64,000 nucleotides of DNA from Sporosarcina sp. 6E9 (GTDB lineage: Bacteria; Bacillota; Bacilli; Bacillales_A; Planococcaceae): the NCBI RefSeq assembly GCF_017921835.1, contig NZ_JAGEMN010000001.1, positions 1,977,874 to 2,041,873 on the forward strand, read 5' to 3'. Both the position numbers and the translations under genes were made by a program. Numbering within the stretch: the first letter of the stretch is position 1; every line of letters starts with the position of its first letter. This document shows, one piece after another, positions 17,969 to 26,020 of the stretch. The notes beneath the pieces were generated by a model. It was not told the DNA's origin and did not search any database. It was given only the letters and a program-made list of their open reading frames with translations.

Positions 17969-19746
17969 TAAAATTTTTGCTGGCTATTGCCAATCTGACG
18001 TAATTCCCTTAGCGCATCGATTAAATGATTTGTTAATTGCTGCGCCTGCTTTTCCTCTGAAATACGACACGAAATGTTTATAGATATTGACTGATCCAAT
18101 AAAATATAAGCTAATCCAAATCCGCCCTCTACGACAGGTCCGAAAATCCGATATTTCACATTGTCATAAGCCATTCCGCTTGTCGAGATGAAATCATGTC
18201 GCATTGTTAAATACCCTTCATCATTAAAGATTTCAGGCAATTCCTTTAACCCTAAGTCTTCGCCGTGTAGATAATAAATTTGTTCAAGGCCAAACATATG
18301 CCTCTCAACACCGAAACCTTTACGACACTCGATAATTCGATTCGAATGTGCAGCGCCAGCTTTCTTCATTAATGAATACAAAGTCTCGTTGTCTTTTTCA
18401 CCGTTTTCCAACGCCTTCACTAGGTTCCATTTCTCCATACTAGTCGCTCTGGCACATTCTGTCCTACCTTCATGGAAAACGCGGACAGATACAGGCTCAT
18501 ACACACTTCTTAGCACACCGAACGTTCTGTACTGGGCAATTTGCAAGGCCATATGGAAAAATGCATCTGGACTGATGTTCATATTTTTAATCTCGTCTGA
18601 ACCAAATTCCGAGAAGGTTCTTGATTTGACATGAAAATCACTTTTCGTTTGCGCAAATTCTTGTTGAAATCTCGTTAGCGAGTGCTGAACTTCCGTTGAA
18701 ATTTCCCACGCCATTTTTTCTACTACAGTTTCTTCAGTCGTCTGAATTAATTCAGGAGCATCAGTGGAAAGTCCGTCATTTACATAGCTAATAACCGCAA
18801 ATATCGTTGTGCCATCCACAGCAGTATGTTCAATACTGTAACCAAGTTCACCTTTTTTCGTAATGACAACTTGAATTGTTTTATCGAAATACTTATTTGA
18901 TCCATTTAACATCAGATTTTCAATCGCCTCTTGTGAATGATTGCTATCTTCGTCCAACGAAATGACAATAAGTGCATCAGCAATCGCTTGAAGATTTTCT
19001 GCATTTATTTTTGAAACAGACAGTTCTTCATAGACTCTTGCCGCTTCATCTCTTCTGGCTGTTGTAAAAATGCCGACGTTTGCACCTTCATTTTTCTCTG
19101 ATTGAAATACCTGTTCAATAGCTGATGCAATTTCTTTACTTTGATAAATCGCGCCTTCACGATTCGTTACATTTACTTTATAAAAGTTATTTTTATATAA
19201 GATAACGATGTGATTATTTCTTTTATCAAATTCAGCTAATCTAAACTCATCTCTTTCAACTCTAGGGATGCGGACGGAGCGGAAAAACTTCTTATATTGC
19301 CCCATATCAAGCGGAATTCCGCTAAGTGTAACTGGCTCTATTTCCCCGTCAATAATCGTATGATAAAACTCCGCGACCAAACGGCCTACTTTCCCAACCA
19401 ACTCAGCTCTCGTATAGCGGTTTTCATGCTTTTTATTGTCCAATAAAATATTGAAATTCATCCCTGTTGGCAATGAACCACGATATTTCAAATATGCATC
19501 ATCCCAAAAAGGCTTGAGCCAACTTCCAGACAATTTGTCGTCCCATTCATGAAGTTTTTCCTGAAGCATTTCAGCTTCCCCATCTTTTCGGAAAAATCGA
19601 TTCACAACTTCTGTTGTGTTTTGAAATTGCGTTTCAGTTAGGAGAGGTTCAACCCACTCGAGGAGTTTCGTTTGTGTGCTAGTTAACGGAGGTATCGGTA
19701 ATGATGGCAATTCTCTTTCATACGCAAATGTCTTTTTTATAATAAT
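17968..19746 (-). CDS. Choline/carnitine O-acyltransferase family protein (candidate ATT start)
   Basis: About 592 residues with the hallmarks of carnitine acyltransferases: N-terminal ELPSLPIPPLTSTQ, catalytic histidine motif EHTAVDGT (about 310), and GRTECARATS (about 435) where the family has GRTET-R. It would move acyl groups between CoA and carnitine or choline. The family is mainly eukaryotic and uncommon in Bacillales. A TTG at 19710 is the first conventional start, but it falls inside the conserved LPxLP motif and lacks a ribosome site. AGAAGGGA lies just before ATT ATT ATA AAA AAG at 19746, so I infer initiation at ATT, as in infC. An in-frame TAG bounds the frame upstream. Confidence 0.8.
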   Translation of the reverse strand: MIIKKTFAYERELPSLPIPPLTSTQTKLLEWVEPLLTETQFQNTTEVVNRFFRKDGEAEMLQEKLHEWDDKLSGSWLKPFWDDAYLKYRGSLPTGMNFNILLDNKKHENRYTRAELVGKVGRLVAEFYHTIIDGEIEPVTLSGIPLDMGQYKKFFRSVRIPRVERDEFRLAEFDKRNNHIVILYKNNFYKVNVTNREGAIYQSKEIASAIEQVFQSEKNEGANVGIFTTARRDEAARVYEELSVSKINAENLQAIADALIVISLDEDSNHSQEAIENLMLNGSNKYFDKTIQVVITKKGELGYSIEHTAVDGTTIFAVISYVNDGLSTDAPELIQTTEETVVEKMAWEISTEVQHSLTRFQQEFAQTKSDFHVKSRTFSEFGSDEIKNMNISPDAFFHMALQIAQYRTFGVLRSVYEPVSVRVFHEGRTECARATSMEKWNLVKALENGEKDNETLYSLMKKAGAAHSNRIIECRKGFGVERHMFGLEQIYYLHGEDLGLKELPEIFNDEGYLTMRHDFISTSGMAYDNVKYRIFGPVVEGGFGLAYILLDQSISINISCRISEEKQAQQLTNHLIDALRELRQIGNSQQKF

Positions 19747-19928
19747 GAGTCCCTTCTATATTTAAAGTCTTGCCGAAAAGGAAGATTGGATGATCCAATC
19801 TTCCCTTTCGGAATTTATTTTATGTTATATTACACTAAAGATAAAATTAGTCACCTCATATAATACCATTTTCCCGTATGATTATCCATCATTTGAGAGG
19901 TGGCATTTTGGGGATACGTTTTTTTGGG

Positions 19929-19984
19929 GGTACCTTTTAGGGGGTGCCCTTTTGGAGGTATCTTTTTAGGGGTACCTTTTTAGG
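19929..19984 (+). repeat. GGTACC ladder left of R9, exact 14-bp period
   Basis: Units start at 19929, 19943, 19957 and 19971, with the element itself at 19985, so the period is exactly 14 bp. The consensus unit is GGTACCTTTTTAGG; older-looking copies read GGTGCC and GGTATC. Confidence 0.85.
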
Positions 19985-20120
19985 GGTACCTGTGCAAGGT
20001 GCAATTATGACTATTCAATATTTCGAATAACAACGCAAAAAAGGTATCGACAAAGTGTTACACAGTCGATACCCCACTTACTTTATGCAATTGTAGTGAA
20101 TAGTTTCTTGCACAGGTACC
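19985..20120 (+). repeat. GGTACC element copy R9 (136-bp subtype)
   Basis: Short-right-arm subtype: the stretch between GTAGTGAATAG and TTTCTTGCAC is 10 bp shorter than in the 146-bp form. Stem GGTATCGAC / GTCGATACC is a compensated variant. A further GGTACC unit lies at 20130. Confidence 0.95.
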
Positions 20121-20147
20121 TAAAATTTTGGTACCTAAAATTTATAC

Positions 20148-21293
20148 TTAATCTTCTATCTCTGTTTCCATGGCTAATTCGAGGTCAGTTCGCACCTCAG
20201 AGAGTTTCTTCCTTTCACCATTTGGATAGACGATACTCCAGAAAGCAAATCCGTTATAGCGATCTGTGAAGTTCTCACCTTTGATAGAATTGACCGCCGC
20301 AATAGCTGCACTTGAAAGGCTACTAAACTCTTTTCCTTGGAATAAAATATGACCGCTAGTTAAATCAATTTCTGCTTTTGTTAAAGTGTTTCCATACGTA
20401 GACTCCAAATACTTCTCGTCCTCACTTAGACGAATATATATCTCATTCCAAGGTAGCTTGGATACACGAACTGTAGAGGATGTTTTTGGTTTTCGTTTTT
20501 CAGGCGTTTCATTTTTCACCGCATCAAAGATCTCGTCTAATACATCTTTATATTTATTATAAATGGAAATACATAATTCATTGTTCACCTTAGCCATCGG
20601 TTTGTTCACTCCTCTATATACCATGCTTAAGTTATGTGCATATTGTTCTAAAATATTTTTATTCTCAATTGAAATTTGAGGATGATTTAAGCAAGGAAGA
20701 ATGACGAAATCATACAAACCTTGATAATCAACTTGAATAAAATCTGGACATTTCGGCTTCACCGTAGGGTCAGGCGATAAAAACACCTTTAAATCATATG
20801 TATAGGGGTTGTCTAAGTCATTCAAAATCTTAGTATAGGTCACTGTTTGGTCTTTATTCTCACGTGATAATACTTTGTTTTCTATAATTATCCTTACGGT
20901 ATCATTCACTAAATATAAATCAAATCTAGCATTTAATTTAGTATTGGTTTCTGGATCAACCACGGACTCCGAATACTCCGTAAAAACTTGCATTTTATCC
21001 AGTTCAAGTACATCCGATTCAATTAAATCAAAATCAATAGCTGTTTTCACATTTCCAATGTTCTCTTCACTAATATAGTTAAGAAAACGTTTCAGTGGAA
21101 ATAAACCCAAACTCAAAGATGAAGTCGGTGATATTAGCCAGCTAATAAATGCACTATGCATTGTTTCACGGTGCCCAAAACCTAATAATTGAAACAAACT
21201 TTCTTTCTCAAAGGATTCCTGTAAAAATAAAAAATCCGGATCGCTAATTAATTTATTCAAGTTCGATTTCAATTCTTTTGCATTCGTAATCAT
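20148..21293 (-). CDS. PD-(D/E)XK nuclease family protein
   Basis: A 381-residue protein resembling the PD-(D/E)XK superfamily group exemplified by PDDEXK_4. The N-terminal region has GHRETMHSAFISWLISP, and the nuclease core is visible as ARFDLYLVNDTVRIIIENK, giving the D...ExK triad (about residues 125-145), followed by QTVTYTKIL. The role is unknown; many relatives are found in accessory or defence islands. It stands alone between two near-identical repeats, R9 and R10. No methyltransferase or partner gene is adjacent. Confidence 0.75.
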   Translation of the reverse strand: MITNAKELKSNLNKLISDPDFLFLQESFEKESLFQLLGFGHRETMHSAFISWLISPTSSLSLGLFPLKRFLNYISEENIGNVKTAIDFDLIESDVLELDKMQVFTEYSESVVDPETNTKLNARFDLYLVNDTVRIIIENKVLSRENKDQTVTYTKILNDLDNPYTYDLKVFLSPDPTVKPKCPDFIQVDYQGLYDFVILPCLNHPQISIENKNILEQYAHNLSMVYRGVNKPMAKVNNELCISIYNKYKDVLDEIFDAVKNETPEKRKPKTSSTVRVSKLPWNEIYIRLSEDEKYLESTYGNTLTKAEIDLTSGHILFQGKEFSSLSSAAIAAVNSIKGENFTDRYNGFAFWSIVYPNGERKKLSEVRTDLELAMETEIED

Positions 21294-21409
21294 TTTAAAC
21301 CTCGCATTCTATATACTATGAAATTTTTCAACAGTATCATCATAACAGTTCCAGGAATTAAATGTCTCATTCTTATGTAAATATACCTAATTAATTAGCA
21401 CTATTAGAA

Positions 21410-21545
21410 GGTACCTGTGCAAGGTGCAATTATGACTATTCAACATTTCGAATAACAACGCAAAAAAGGTATCGACAAAGTGTTACACAGTCGATACCCC
21501 ACTTATTTTATGCAATTGTAGTGAATAGTTTCTTGCACAGGTACC
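21410..21545 (+). repeat. GGTACC element copy R10 (136-bp subtype)
   Basis: Nearly identical to R9 along its length (CAACATTTCGAATAAC..., stem GGTATCGAC / GTCGATACC). It ends 15 bp from the stop of the LPATS protein gene. Confidence 0.95.
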
Positions 21546-21560
21546 ACATTCACACCTAGT

Positions 21561-22220
21561 TTAAGCTGATGATTTTATCCGTCTGTAGTGGCCGATGATC
21601 ATCATCACAATTCCACCTGACACGAGTACAATACCTATTAATAATAGATTAAATATACTTGTTGATGTGGCGGGCAGGCTGAATCCGTTTGACTTTGGAC
21701 CGCCGCTGTCAATCTGTCCTTTTGTCGCGGTTTTAACTGGAGCGGAGTTTTTACTTTCCGCTGTGAAATTGAGCGTAAATGCTGCTTCAAGCCCTTGAAA
21801 CTCATTCCCAAGGTGCGCTGGAAAACGAATCGTGATGTCTAGATTTTCCTCACTACCGCTTACGAGTTTTCTTGCGCCTACAGATTTAAATTCAGCCAAT
21901 TTGCCTGAATACAATTCCTTGTCGTCCGCTTTTATTTCCATCAGTAACTCATTAAACAGCTTTGTGTCTCCATTGTTCCTCGACTCCATTTGATAGGTAA
22001 AGTCTTTACTTCCAGAATTTTTAACTGTAATGGTCCGGGGCGCCCAGTCACCGGGCTTCATATTGCTAATGTTAAATAACGTATCTTTTGGTGAAAGCGT
22101 GATATCTATATCCTTCTTCTTTGTATCATTATCATCTTCTGCAAATACACTCGCTACGGGAAAGATGCATATTCCGCTAATCAATAATAATAGCGGGATA
22201 AACCGAAACAGTTTGTTCAT
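21561..22220 (-). CDS. Secreted protein with LPATS sorting signal (TasA-locus wall protein)
   Basis: 219 residues: an N-terminal signal peptide ending near ASVFA, an extracellular beta-rich domain resembling TasA-type proteins (FNISNMKPGDWAPRTITVKNSGS), a linker, then SLPATSTS, a hydrophobic helix and a basic RRIK tail. This is a cell-wall sorting signal with serine instead of glycine, similar to the LPxTS/A sequences used by class D sortases. It is the last gene of the tasA-sipW locus. No class D sortase is present in this window. Confidence 0.75.
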   Translation of the reverse strand: MNKLFRFIPLLLLISGICIFPVASVFAEDDNDTKKKDIDITLSPKDTLFNISNMKPGDWAPRTITVKNSGSKDFTYQMESRNNGDTKLFNELLMEIKADDKELYSGKLAEFKSVGARKLVSGSEENLDITIRFPAHLGNEFQGLEAAFTLNFTAESKNSAPVKTATKGQIDSGGPKSNGFSLPATSTSIFNLLLIGIVLVSGGIVMMIIGHYRRIKSSA

Positions 22221-22253
22221 GATTAAGCCTCCTTTTATATCTTAGCGATCGAT

Positions 22254-22883
22254 TCAAGAAGAACTTTTTTCTGCATCTTCTTCCAAAATATCTGCTTGCT
22301 TTTTTGGAGACAGTTCGATTTGAGACAATACCCTCCAAATCGTAAAAGCAGAATAGATAAGCAGTAGAAAACCAGGTATTAACAAAAGGAATGCGCCATT
22401 CTTTGATTGAGAAAAGTTTATAAAGTAACCGACGTAAGGCAATGTAAACCCAGTGTACTCAGCAACCACATTGGTGGCAAGAACCGGATTCATGTCCTCA
22501 GCGTTATTGTTGTCACCTTTGGTTCGGTAGAGTACAGAATCTCCACTTCCCATCACTTCAGTGATCCGGTGTGTAATCAAAATCCCTTCCTCTTCCATGA
22601 ATGTAATGACGTCGCCTTCTTTGAATTTCGTTTTATCTTCGGCTAGTTTTACGGAAATTATTGAGCCGGTTTGGATATCCGGTTCCATTGACCCAGATAG
22701 AACTGTTTTTAATTGATAACCGAAAAGTTGCGGCTCCCCGCCGGAAGCTTTCGTGATAACTACTACCGAAGCTACAGTGATTAGCAAGACCATCAGTATC
22801 CCAGTTACAATGCTATTTATCCATTTCATTATTTTCTTCTTTTCTTTTTTCTCCCTATTCCACGCTACTTTTTTCTTATTCAT
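22254..22883 (-). CDS. sipW: SipW-type signal peptidase I
   Basis: About 209 residues, an ER-type signal peptidase with Ser/His rather than Ser/Lys catalysis. The serine box is VLSGSMEPDIQTGS (about 66-79), the histidine lies in LITHRITEV, and GDNNNAEDMNPV matches the third conserved box. There is one membrane helix near residue 25-45 and another at the C-terminus. It would process the TasA-like and TapA-like precursors. The ATG at 22883 follows GAGGGGG and overlaps the upstream gene's stop by 8 bp; the longer frame to 22958 is inside that gene. Confidence 0.88.
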   Translation of the reverse strand: MNKKKVAWNREKKEKKKIMKWINSIVTGILMVLLITVASVVVITKASGGEPQLFGYQLKTVLSGSMEPDIQTGSIISVKLAEDKTKFKEGDVITFMEEEGILITHRITEVMGSGDSVLYRTKGDNNNAEDMNPVLATNVVAEYTGFTLPYVGYFINFSQSKNGAFLLLIPGFLLLIYSAFTIWRVLSQIELSPKKQADILEEDAEKSSS

Positions 22884-23487
22884 TTGAATCCCCCTCTGTT
22901 TTTTCCGTGTTTTCTTCTTCAGGTTCAGCAGTGTTTGTTTCATCATCGGCGCCGTCATCTGGCGACTTTTCTATAGGTGCTTCAACTTCTGCTTTCTTTT
23001 CATTGGATTCGTCTACAGATTCTTCTTCAGTTTCTGGTTGTTCATTATCTTCCTTAGGATTTTCGTTCTCTTCCTCGTTGACAGCTTCTTCTGAATCAAC
23101 TTCATCTTCTTTTTCAATATCTGGTTCATTTGATTTATCTTCTGACTTCGTTGGCTCACTATTTTCTTGTTCAGTTTCATTTTCGTCTTCTGGAACAAGC
23201 TCATCATCTTCATTTTCACAGTCTGGATTGATTTCATTGTCAGATTCCGCTTCTTCTTTATCGCATTCGTCCGGTTCATCGGAATCATCCCATATACCGG
23301 CAGTGATTGATTGGGAAACTGTCGACTGGTTGCTGAAAAATGCGGATGTGCCGGAGGTCATGTAACTAACGCTAAAAATAGTTAAATAAAATATCAAAGC
23401 CATTTTCAAAACTACGAAAAGACCTTGATTATTCTTCTTGTATCTGCGTCTACGTTCTTTTCTCAATTCTTTTTTCAACCTGTTCAC
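22876..23487 (-). CDS. TapA-like secreted protein with long acidic tail
   Basis: 203 residues. A very basic N-terminus (KKELRKERRRRYKK) precedes a hydrophobic helix and SGTSAFFSNQSTVSQSITAGIWD, the short motif found after SipW-type cleavage sites. The remaining 140 or so residues are almost entirely Glu, Asp, Asn, Ser and Pro, so they are disordered and strongly negative. By position between tasA and sipW it may anchor or nucleate TasA fibres as TapA does, but sequence similarity is limited to the signal region. It overlaps sipW by 8 bp. Confidence 0.65.
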   Translation of the reverse strand: MNRLKKELRKERRRRYKKNNQGLFVVLKMALIFYLTIFSVSYMTSGTSAFFSNQSTVSQSITAGIWDDSDEPDECDKEEAESDNEINPDCENEDDELVPEDENETEQENSEPTKSEDKSNEPDIEKEDEVDSEEAVNEEENENPKEDNEQPETEEESVDESNEKKAEVEAPIEKSPDDGADDETNTAEPEEENTEKTEGDSNE

Positions 23488-23524
23488 GCCTTTCGAATTT
23501 TTATGAATGGCATTTCTTAAATAG

Positions 23525-23568
23525 ATTTCTCAAAACACAAGGTTGGTTTGGGTTGTGTGTTGAGAAAT
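23525..23568. promoter_or_regulatory. Inverted repeat upstream of the tapA-like gene
   Basis: Arms ATTTCTCAAAACACAA and TTGTGTGTTGAGAAAT pair over 15 of 16 positions around a 12-base G/T-rich loop. It lies about 40 bp upstream of the start and could be an operator or an mRNA hairpin. Confidence 0.5.
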
Positions 23569-23603
23569 ATATATAAGTAGGAGTACTGGCAGTCTTATAA
23601 AAT

Positions 23604-23634
23604 AAAAGAGAGGAGGAGAGGTGCTCTCCTCCCG
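23604..23634 (-). terminator. Terminator/attenuator between tasA and the tapA-like gene
   Basis: Stem GGAGGAGAG / CTCTCCTCC with a three-base loop, followed on the minus strand by TCTTTTATTTTA. It starts about 11 bp after the tasA stop and should make tasA transcript more abundant than downstream genes, unless those have their own promoter. Confidence 0.8.
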
Positions 23635-23644
23635 GGGAAATATG

Positions 23645-24247
23645 TTATCTCAATGTCCCACTAGTCTGCTTTGCGTCAAATGTCCAGTTAAGCTTTAAAG
23701 AATCTCCTTGGAAAACGTTTTGATCACCAGCGTCAACAAATTCGAACATAACGATAAGCTCATCGGATGTGCCGGCCTTTAGTCCGCTAGGTTCTCCGCC
23801 AAGAATAGTTCCAATAATATCTCTTTCAACAGCGTCTGCTTCACTCAGATTCTTTAAAGTAGTTTCCCAGAGAACAGGAGATCTTTTGTCTGCATTGACA
23901 AGGAACTTAACCTTAATATGTTCTCCAAAGTCGTCTGTAGCCTTATTATCGTTATGGTAGTCAGATACTGTATAATTTGATGTCAACAATACCTTAGATA
24001 CATCCAAGCTACCAGTGTTATTAATTTTAAATGTACGTATCATATAATCCCCTGGTTTCAGATTGTCAACATTAATAATTGCATTGTCTGCATCGTTACC
24101 TTCAATATTAATATCCAATGTTCCTGCTGCAAATGTACTTTGGTTCACTTCAACATCATTGAAATAAGCATAAGTCCCCCCACCGATCATACTTACAGCT
24201 AATGCCCCAGTTGCGATACTCATTGCTAGTTTCTTTTTAAGACTCAT
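23645..24247 (-). CDS. TasA/CalY (camelysin) family biofilm matrix protein
   Basis: 200 residues. The signal peptide is followed by GGGTYAYFNDVEVNQSTFAAGTLDI, the signature of TasA/camelysin proteins, and a single beta-sandwich domain with NVDNLKPGDYMIRTFKINNTGSLDVSKV. These proteins are secreted, trimmed by SipW and polymerise into extracellular fibres. The start is supported by AGGAGG eight bases upstream. It is first in the locus, unlike B. subtilis where tasA is last (tapA-sipW-tasA). Confidence 0.88.
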   Translation of the reverse strand: MSLKKKLAMSIATGALAVSMIGGGTYAYFNDVEVNQSTFAAGTLDINIEGNDADNAIINVDNLKPGDYMIRTFKINNTGSLDVSKVLLTSNYTVSDYHNDNKATDDFGEHIKVKFLVNADKRSPVLWETTLKNLSEADAVERDIIGTILGGEPSGLKAGTSDELIVMFEFVDAGDQNVFQGDSLKLNWTFDAKQTSGTLR

Positions 24248-24613
24248 TTTAATTTCCTCCTAAGATTTGTTTTTAATTTTGTTGTTACCTAAACTTACTT
24301 GGTAGATACTTTTCCGAGTATCAATTTTATTGCGATTAATTTGGCAGATCAGGTTCCAAACATTTTCATAGTTCGATAACTGTGTTTATCTTCTAACGTT
24401 ATTTACAGTAGTAGATAAAAAATTCTATAGTTAAGCGCCGGTCATCTCCTCCTAGAGACTCATTTTTTCTCCCTATGAAAATGGAACTAACTTAAGTATA
24501 GACTCAGCTAAAGAATCCATCCTCCCTCTAACGAGTACTTTTCACCGTTTTGTTATTCTACTTTGGTGTGATTTTAATGGTATACTTTTGGACTATTTGA
24601 TAGCTGATAGATA
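24248..24613. other. Upstream region of tasA, no gene
   Basis: 366 bp without a convincing gene. On the minus strand a TATACT (24495-24500) has no good -35. A tiny Met-Ser-Leu-stop frame with its own AGGGAG site lies at 24452-24463. A long 5' leader for tasA is likely, but I cannot fix the promoter. Confidence 0.5.
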
Positions 24614-24749
24614 GGTACCTGTGCACGGTGCAATTATGACTATTCAATAATTCGAATGAAAACACAAAAAAGGTATCGACAAAGTGTTACACAGTCGATA
24701 CCCCATTAAATTTATGCAATTGTAGTGAATAGTTTCTTGCACAGGTACC
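24614..24749 (+). repeat. GGTACC element copy R11 (136-bp subtype)
   Basis: Same subtype as R9 and R10, with stem GGTATCGAC / GTCGATACC. An extra GGTACC unit follows at 24757 (13-bp step). Its right end is 49 bp from the acyl-CoA dehydrogenase stop. Confidence 0.95.
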
Positions 24750-24798
24750 TAAAAAAGGTACCTAAAAATACTTTAAGTTAGCTGGCAACTAAATTAGT

Positions 24799-26004
24799 TT
24801 ATGATTGTATCAATTCTTCTTCCCAACTTGGTAACATCTTGTTCAGTTGTTTATCTTCGCGATAGCCCATGACGTATTCTGCTTGCATGATTGTATGGAT
24901 TTCACGTGTTCCTTCGTAAATAACCGGCGCTTTGGAGTTACGTAAATATCGTTCAACTGGATATTCATCTGAATAACCATTGGCGCCGTGTATTTGGACT
25001 GCGTCGTCTGCTGCTTGATTTGCAAAATCACAGGCTTGCCACTTTGCGAGTGATGTTTCTCTCGTATTTCGTTTGCCTTCATTTTTCAATACGCCAGCGC
25101 GGTAAACGAGTAATCTGCTCATTTGGAAACCTGCTTCCATGTTGGCAATCATTTGTTGCACGAGCTGATGCTTACCGATTTCTTTTCCGAACGTTTTGCG
25201 CACATTACAATAGTCAACACTTGCTTCCATACATGCCATGATCTGGCCGACTGCACCTGCGGCGACTGTGAAACGTCCGTTATCTAATGAAGCCATTGCA
25301 ATTTTAAACCCTTCGCCTTCTTCGCCAAGTAAGTTCTCTTTTGGCACTTTAACATCTTCGAAAAATAACTCGCCTGTATTTCCAGCACGGATTCCTAGTT
25401 TTCCTTTTGTTGCAACCGATGAAAAACCTTCCCAAGTTCGTTCTACGATAAAGGCGGAGATTGCTTTGTGCTTTTTAGAACGGTCTCCTGTGTATGCAAA
25501 TACGAGAAAGTTATCCGCGACATCGCATAACGAAATCCATGTTTTCTGGCCATTTAAAATATAATGATCCCCGTCTTTCACGGCAGTCGTTTGAAGTGCT
25601 GCCACATCAGATCCAGCTGCAGGTTCCGTTAATCCAAACGCGCCAATTTTTTCACCTTTTGCTTGTGGCACCAAGTATTTTTGCTTTTGCGCTTCATTCC
25701 CCCACTGCAAAATTGACAGGCTATTTAACCCGATATGAACGGAAACGGCCGTACGGAACGCAGTATCTCCTCTTTCCAATTCTTCACAAACAATCGCTAG
25801 TGAATTATAGTCCATGCCGCTGCCGCCGTATTCTTCTGGTATACAAACGCCCATTAATCCAAGATCTGCAAGCTTCTTGTAAATCGCCGGATCCGATTTC
25901 CCCTCGCGATCCCATTGCCCAATATGTGGCATAATTTCCTTATCTACAAATCCTCTGACCGTGCTGCGTAACATTGTTTGTTCTTCTGAGAATGAAAAAT
26001 TCAT
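24799..26004 (-). CDS. Acyl-CoA dehydrogenase family protein
   Basis: A 401-residue flavoprotein with the usual three parts: N-terminal helical domain, middle beta domain with GAFGLTEPAAGSDVAAL (about 125-140) and GQKTWIS, and C-terminal helical domain with the catalytic glutamate in APVIYEGTREIH (about 373). It oxidises an acyl-CoA at the alpha-beta bond. It lies 16 bp after a class III CoA-transferase gene, so a dicarboxylic or branched acyl-CoA formed by that enzyme is a likely substrate, as in glutarate or itaconate-type routes (inference). Confidence 0.9.
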   Translation of the reverse strand: MNFSFSEEQTMLRSTVRGFVDKEIMPHIGQWDREGKSDPAIYKKLADLGLMGVCIPEEYGGSGMDYNSLAIVCEELERGDTAFRTAVSVHIGLNSLSILQWGNEAQKQKYLVPQAKGEKIGAFGLTEPAAGSDVAALQTTAVKDGDHYILNGQKTWISLCDVADNFLVFAYTGDRSKKHKAISAFIVERTWEGFSSVATKGKLGIRAGNTGELFFEDVKVPKENLLGEEGEGFKIAMASLDNGRFTVAAGAVGQIMACMEASVDYCNVRKTFGKEIGKHQLVQQMIANMEAGFQMSRLLVYRAGVLKNEGKRNTRETSLAKWQACDFANQAADDAVQIHGANGYSDEYPVERYLRNSKAPVIYEGTREIHTIMQAEYVMGYREDKQLNKMLPSWEEELIQS

Positions 26005-26020
26005 TAGTTGTTCTCCCCTT

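Noticed and set aside
20148..21293. Restriction endonuclease of a restriction-modification system
   Set aside because: No methyltransferase or specificity gene is adjacent; only the nuclease superfamily can be supported.
22907..23365. Plus-strand serine-rich open frame of 152 codons
   Set aside because: It is the antisense of the acidic TapA-like tail (GAA/GAT codons read as TTC/TCN). No ribosome site or family; composition explains it.
24452..24475. Met-Ser-Leu mini-frame with SD in the tasA leader
   Set aside because: Possibly a leader peptide, since tasA also starts Met-Ser-Leu, but three codons are not enough evidence.
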